In this document: one piece after another, positions 51,169 to 54,098 of the stretch | Layout: every line of letters begins with the position of its first letter | Numbering within the stretch: the stretch's first letter is position 1 | Source of the DNA: Pseudomonadota bacterium | Lineage (GTDB): Bacteria > Pseudomonadota > Gammaproteobacteria > Xanthomonadales > Rhodanobacteraceae | Direction of reading: 5' to 3' | Assembly (NCBI GenBank): GCA_021827205.1 | Contig: JAKAWV010000021.1 | Location: 1-54,098, forward strand | DNA length: 54,098 bases | Translations under genes and position numbers: made by a program | Notes under the pieces: generated by a model | Databases searched by the model: none | Told to the model about the DNA's origin: nothing | What the model saw: only the letters and a program-made list of their open reading frames with translations

Positions 51169-52470
51169 TCACGAGGATTTGAGTTGCAGCGCGGGCGCGA
51201 TCAGGCACGCGCGCCACGCCGGCAGCAGCCCGGCGACCAGGCTGGCCAGCAACGCCAGTGCCAGGGTGGCGACCAGCATCGCCGGTTGCAAATGCGCGAG
51301 GCTGGCGTAGTCGGACGGCTGCTGGCGCACCGCCCACAAGCCCAGCCAGGTCAGCAGCAGGCCGAGCAGCGCGCCGGCCGCACCGATCATGCCGGCCTCG
51401 ATCAGCAGTTGCGCGAAGATCGCCCGCCGCGAGGCGCCCAGCGCACGGCGCACGCCGATCTCCCCCGAACGGCGCAGGAACTTGGCCAGCAGCAGGCCCA
51501 CGGTGTTGACCACGCACACCAGCAAAAACCCCAGCGCCAGCCAGGCCTGCATGCGCACGTCCTCGGGCACGACGTGGTTGTACGCCAGCCACTGCATCAG
51601 GTCGTCCAGACGCACGTTGGGCTGGCGCTGGAAGCGCCCGGCGGCATGCTGCTGCGCGGAGTAGTCGGCCAGGAAGCGCCGGTAGGCGGCCGCGGCGCGG
51701 CGGCTGTCGAGCTGCACCCACATCTGGATGTAACCGCAGGGCGAGGTGTCCAGATTGCCGGTGGTCTGGCCATAGCAGTTGGTCGTACCGTTGACGCCCA
51801 GGTTCAGCGCGCGCGCGGTGTTGAAAGGAATGAACACGTCCTCGATCTGCCCGAAGCGCGAGGCGTTGAGGTCGTAGAAACGCGGCACCGGGCGCCAGTG
51901 CGCCAGCACGCCGACGATGCGGAAGCTGTGGCCACCGAAACCCAGCATGCGGCCGACGCTGTCGGCGCCGCCGAACAGCTTGCGGTCGAGCGACCGCGAG
52001 ATCACCGCCACGTGCGCGGCGCCGGCATCATCGGCCGCGGACCATGGCGCGCCGTAATGGAACGGCACCTCGAACATGCTGAAAAAGTCCCGCCCGGTCA
52101 GCCGCGAATTGACCACGAACGGATGCAGCGCCGAGCCCGCGGGCGGCTGCACCACGTCGCCGCCTTGGTACATCACCGCCGCGCGCGTGGCCTTACCCTG
52201 GTGCAGCAGGTTTTCGGCGTCGATGTAGGTGAGCAGGCCGGGCGGCTCCGGGTTGCCGTTGCTGCCGCGCGCCAGCGGCCGCGGATCGACCTGCGGGTAG
52301 TACAAGTGCGCACTGCGCCCCGGCAGCGGATCGCCGGAGAGCACGTGCAGCACGGTCAGCATGGTCATGCTGGCGCCGATGCCCACCGCCAGCGCCAGCA
52401 CCATCAGCGCGGTCAGCACCGGGCTGTTGCGCAGCGCGCGCAGGGCCAGACGCAGGTAGTAGGCACCCAT
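51169..52470 (-). CDS. Permease 1, class A (FtsX/MacB_PCD)
   Basis: 433 aa, first permease after the ATPase (3-base gap). Layout: short cytoplasmic start MGAYYLRLALRALRNS, helix 1 TALMVLALAVGIGASMTMLT, periplasmic MacB core domain of about 240 residues, then three helices that carry the FtsX domain (FLRRSGEIGVRRALGASRRA). Periplasmic Cys about 232 and 245 (NCYGQTTGN...SPCGYIQMWVQLD) are conserved in every class A protein of the array. MacB-type proteins do not carry substrates through the bilayer but use ATP to move a periplasmic stalk, expelling peptides, toxins or lipids. It has no fused ATPase domain. Confidence 0.92.
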   Translation of the reverse strand: MGAYYLRLALRALRNSPVLTALMVLALAVGIGASMTMLTVLHVLSGDPLPGRSAHLYYPQVDPRPLARGSNGNPEPPGLLTYIDAENLLHQGKATRAAVMYQGGDVVQPPAGSALHPFVVNSRLTGRDFFSMFEVPFHYGAPWSAADDAGAAHVAVISRSLDRKLFGGADSVGRMLGFGGHSFRIVGVLAHWRPVPRFYDLNASRFGQIEDVFIPFNTARALNLGVNGTTNCYGQTTGNLDTSPCGYIQMWVQLDSRRAAAAYRRFLADYSAQQHAAGRFQRQPNVRLDDLMQWLAYNHVVPEDVRMQAWLALGFLLVCVVNTVGLLLAKFLRRSGEIGVRRALGASRRAIFAQLLIEAGMIGAAGALLGLLLTWLGLWAVRQQPSDYASLAHLQPAMLVATLALALLASLVAGLLPAWRACLIAPALQLKSS

Positions 52471-52473
52471 GGC

Positions 52474-53208
52474 TCAACTCCGCGGCAGGCTGACATCGCC
52501 CGCGGTGCGCTCGCGCAGGCCGGGATGGAAGCGCGGCTCCTCGCTGACCCCGGTGGCCATGCCATCGACGATGTGCACGTTGCGCTGCGCGCGCGCGGCC
52601 AGCTCGGGATCGTGGGTGACCATGATGATGGTGGCGCCCTCGCGGTGGATTTCCTCGATCAGCTCCATCACCCCGCGCGCCATGGCGGTATCGAGGTTGC
52701 CGGTGGGCTCATCCGCGAGCAGCAGGCGTGGGCCGCCGGCCAGCGCGCGCGCGATGGCCACGCGCTGCTGCTGGCCGCCGGAGAGTTCAGCCGGGTAGTG
52801 CTTGAGGCGTGCCGACAGACCGACGCGCTCCAGCGCCGCCAGCGCGCGCTTGCGCCGCTCGCCGCCGCTCATGTGGCGGTAGTGCAGCGGCACCTCGACG
52901 TTGTCCAGCACGTTGAGGTCGGGGATCAGGTTGAAGGCCTGGAACACGAAACCGATCTTCTCGTTGCGCAGGCGCGAGCGCTGGTTGTCGTTCATGCCGT
53001 GCACGTTGACGTGGTCCAGCAGGTACTCGCCGCGGGTGAAATCCTCGAGCAGCCCGGCGATGGTCAGGAACGTGGTCTTGCCCGAGCCCGACGGCCCGGT
53101 GACGGCGACGAACTCGCCCTCGTCGACCTTGAGCGAGAAGCCGCGCAAGGCGTGGGTCTCGACGGTTTCGGTGCGGTACACCTTGGAAACTTCGCGCATC
53201 TCGAGCAT
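52474..53208 (-). CDS. ABC transporter ATPase, MacB/LolD type
   Basis: 244 aa with Walker A GPSGSGKT (38-45), Q-loop Gln90, signature LSGGQ (142-146), Walker B with Glu167 in LLLADEPTGNLD, and switch His199 in MVTHD. The FxxAFNLIPDLNVLDNVEVPL segment is typical of the MacB/LolD/FtsE class that drives FtsX-type permeases. MLEMREVSKVYRTE is taken as start. It is the only ATPase of the array in the window, so it presumably serves all eleven permeases. Gap of 3 bases to permease 1; a repeat-filled gap of 77 bases separates it from the adaptor. Confidence 0.95.
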   Translation of the reverse strand: MLEMREVSKVYRTETVETHALRGFSLKVDEGEFVAVTGPSGSGKTTFLTIAGLLEDFTRGEYLLDHVNVHGMNDNQRSRLRNEKIGFVFQAFNLIPDLNVLDNVEVPLHYRHMSGGERRKRALAALERVGLSARLKHYPAELSGGQQQRVAIARALAGGPRLLLADEPTGNLDTAMARGVMELIEEIHREGATIIMVTHDPELAARAQRNVHIVDGMATGVSEEPRFHPGLRERTAGDVSLPRS

Positions 53209-53230
53209 CACGTTCTCCGGGTTTGATGAA

Positions 53231-53280
53231 GCCCCTCGAGGGGCCGGGACGATCAAGCCCCTCTCCCGGCGGGAGAAGGG
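53231..53280. repeat. Palindromes between adaptor and ATPase genes
   Basis: A perfect 14-base palindrome GCCCCTCGAGGGGC (53231-53244) is followed by CCCCTCTCCC-GGC-GGGAGAAGGG (53258-53280, one mismatch), the same family as 28934-28954, 29047-29069 and the leuS insert. It may affect expression downstream of the adaptor. Confidence 0.8.
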
Positions 53281-53285
53281 ACTCT

Positions 53286-54098
53286 TCAGTGACTGATCAC
53301 CACGCGCGGCGCGTCGTGGAAACTCTCGGCGCCGGCGACCACCACGCGCTCGCCCGGCTGCAGCCCGGCGAGAATCTGCACGCGGTCGATGCTGCTGGGA
53401 CCGAGGCGCACCGGCGTGCGCACCGCGAGGTCGCCATGCAGCACATACACCGCGCTGCCGCCGTCGCTGTCCAGCGACGGGCCGCGCGCCACGGTGATGG
53501 CATCGGCCACGCGCTGCAGCACCACGCGCACGCTCAGGCGCTGGTTCTGCCGCAGCCCGGCCGGGCGCGCGCTGGCGAAGCGCACGCGCGCCGCCACTTC
53601 GCCACCGACCACCTCGGGCGAAATCGCCCCGACGACGCCCGGCCAGCGCTGGCCGTCGCCGCTGATCTCGGCGTGCATGCCCGGCGCCAGATCGCGCGCG
53701 AAGCTCTCCGGCACCTTGATCTCGACTTCCAGCGCGGACAAATCCACCACGCTCAGCAGCGCCGCGTCCTTGGCCACCTTGGTGCGATCGGCCACCGCCA
53801 ATTGCCCGACCTGGCCGGTGACCGGCGCGCGCAGGGTCAGCGCATCGACCTGACGCTGCAAGTCGGCCACGATCAGTTGCTGGCGCTCGGCGGCGAGGCG
53901 CTTGCTGCGAATCTCGAACGCGACCATGCGATTGTCCAGACCCTGATCCTGCTCGGCGTGGCGCAGGCTGATCTGCGCCTTGTCCAGCGCGTCCTGCGCG
54001 CGCAGCACGTTGATCTCGGGCACCGCGCCCATCTTGTAGGCGCGCGTGTTGCGATCGAGATCGGTCTGCGCGGATTTGAGGTCGATGCGCGCGTCCTC
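53286..54098 (-). CDS. Periplasmic adaptor (HlyD/MacA type), 5' end outside window
   Basis: The last 270 residues are visible; the frame is open to the window edge, so the N-terminus and membrane anchor lie beyond 54098. Visible are a helical hairpin (DLKSAQTDLDRNTRAYKMGA through FEIRSKRLAAERQQLIVADL), the second half of a lipoyl-like domain (LRAPVTGQVGQLAVADRTKV), a beta-barrel domain and a membrane-proximal end (LQPGERVVVAGAESF). This is the adaptor that links MacB-type pumps to an outer-membrane channel. No outer-membrane factor gene is in the window; one could lie upstream. Confidence 0.9.
   Translation of the reverse strand, partial: EDARIDLKSAQTDLDRNTRAYKMGAVPEINVLRAQDALDKAQISLRHAEQDQGLDNRMVAFEIRSKRLAAERQQLIVADLQRQVDALTLRAPVTGQVGQLAVADRTKVAKDAALLSVVDLSALEVEIKVPESFARDLAPGMHAEISGDGQRWPGVVGAISPEVVGGEVAARVRFASARPAGLRQNQRLSVRVVLQRVADAITVARGPSLDSDGGSAVYVLHGDLAVRTPVRLGPSSIDRVQILAGLQPGERVVVAGAESFHDAPRVVISH

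Overview
The window (about 65-70% G+C, very dense genes) looks like a chromosome segment of a gammaproteobacterium of the Xanthomonadales/Lysobacterales, probably Rhodanobacteraceae or Xanthomonadaceae. The evidence is the gene order fmdB-aspS-yebC-ruvC-ruvA-kup-ruvB-ybgC-tolQRAB, with kup between ruvA and ruvB, and YebC and ClpB proteins that start as they do in that order. I see no insertion sequence, prophage, CRISPR array, rRNA or complete tRNA.

Region 1 (1-9908, minus strand) is a housekeeping run: FmdB-like zinc ribbon, aspartyl-tRNA synthetase, YebC regulator, RuvABC Holliday-junction resolvasome with the K+ importer Kup inserted, and the Tol-Pal envelope complex. Region 2 (10251-12650, plus) is one TonB-dependent receptor with its own promoter and terminator. 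Region 3 (12712-18205, minus) holds clpB, with a sigma-32-type promoter, and leuS, which carries an in-frame copy of an intergenic palindromic repeat. Region 4 (18406-27918, plus) holds a SemiSWEET, a five-gene peptide ABC importer (oppABCDF type), a thioredoxin-TPR protein (CnoX/YbbN type), a small two-helix membrane protein, an OprB-like porin and a VTT/DedA-superfamily protein. Region 5 (27925-33948, both strands) holds an alkyltransferase-like DNA repair protein, a conserved unknown, a CNNM/CorC-type membrane protein with ExoD, a small membrane protein with TrmJ, SuhB, and HolC. Several families of short palindromic repeats lie between these genes.

Region 6 (33982-37586, minus) is an NtrY/NtrC-type histidine kinase and sigma-54 activator, split by a repeat-filled gap, plus a lipoprotein. 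Region 7 (37866-54098, minus, running off the right edge) is the most unusual part. One periplasmic adaptor (5' end outside the window) and one ABC ATPase are followed by eleven consecutive FtsX/MacB-type permease genes and one small PDZ-like protein. The permeases fall into two classes that alternate: A (402-448 aa range for both classes; N-terminus YYLxLALR-like, a conserved periplasmic cysteine pair) and B (RPIxxxLxRH N-terminus, AMRxA C-terminus). Order of transcription is adaptor-ATPase-A-B-A-B-B-PDZ-A-B-A-B-A-B. The membrane halves of the B genes are almost identical at DNA level while their periplasmic domains differ and are locally poorer in G+C. This suggests repeated duplication of an A-B unit, gene conversion of the membrane part and diversification of the exposed part. 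My hypothesis is that a single ATPase and adaptor serve several interchangeable A/B permease pairs, possibly under control of the neighbouring two-component system.
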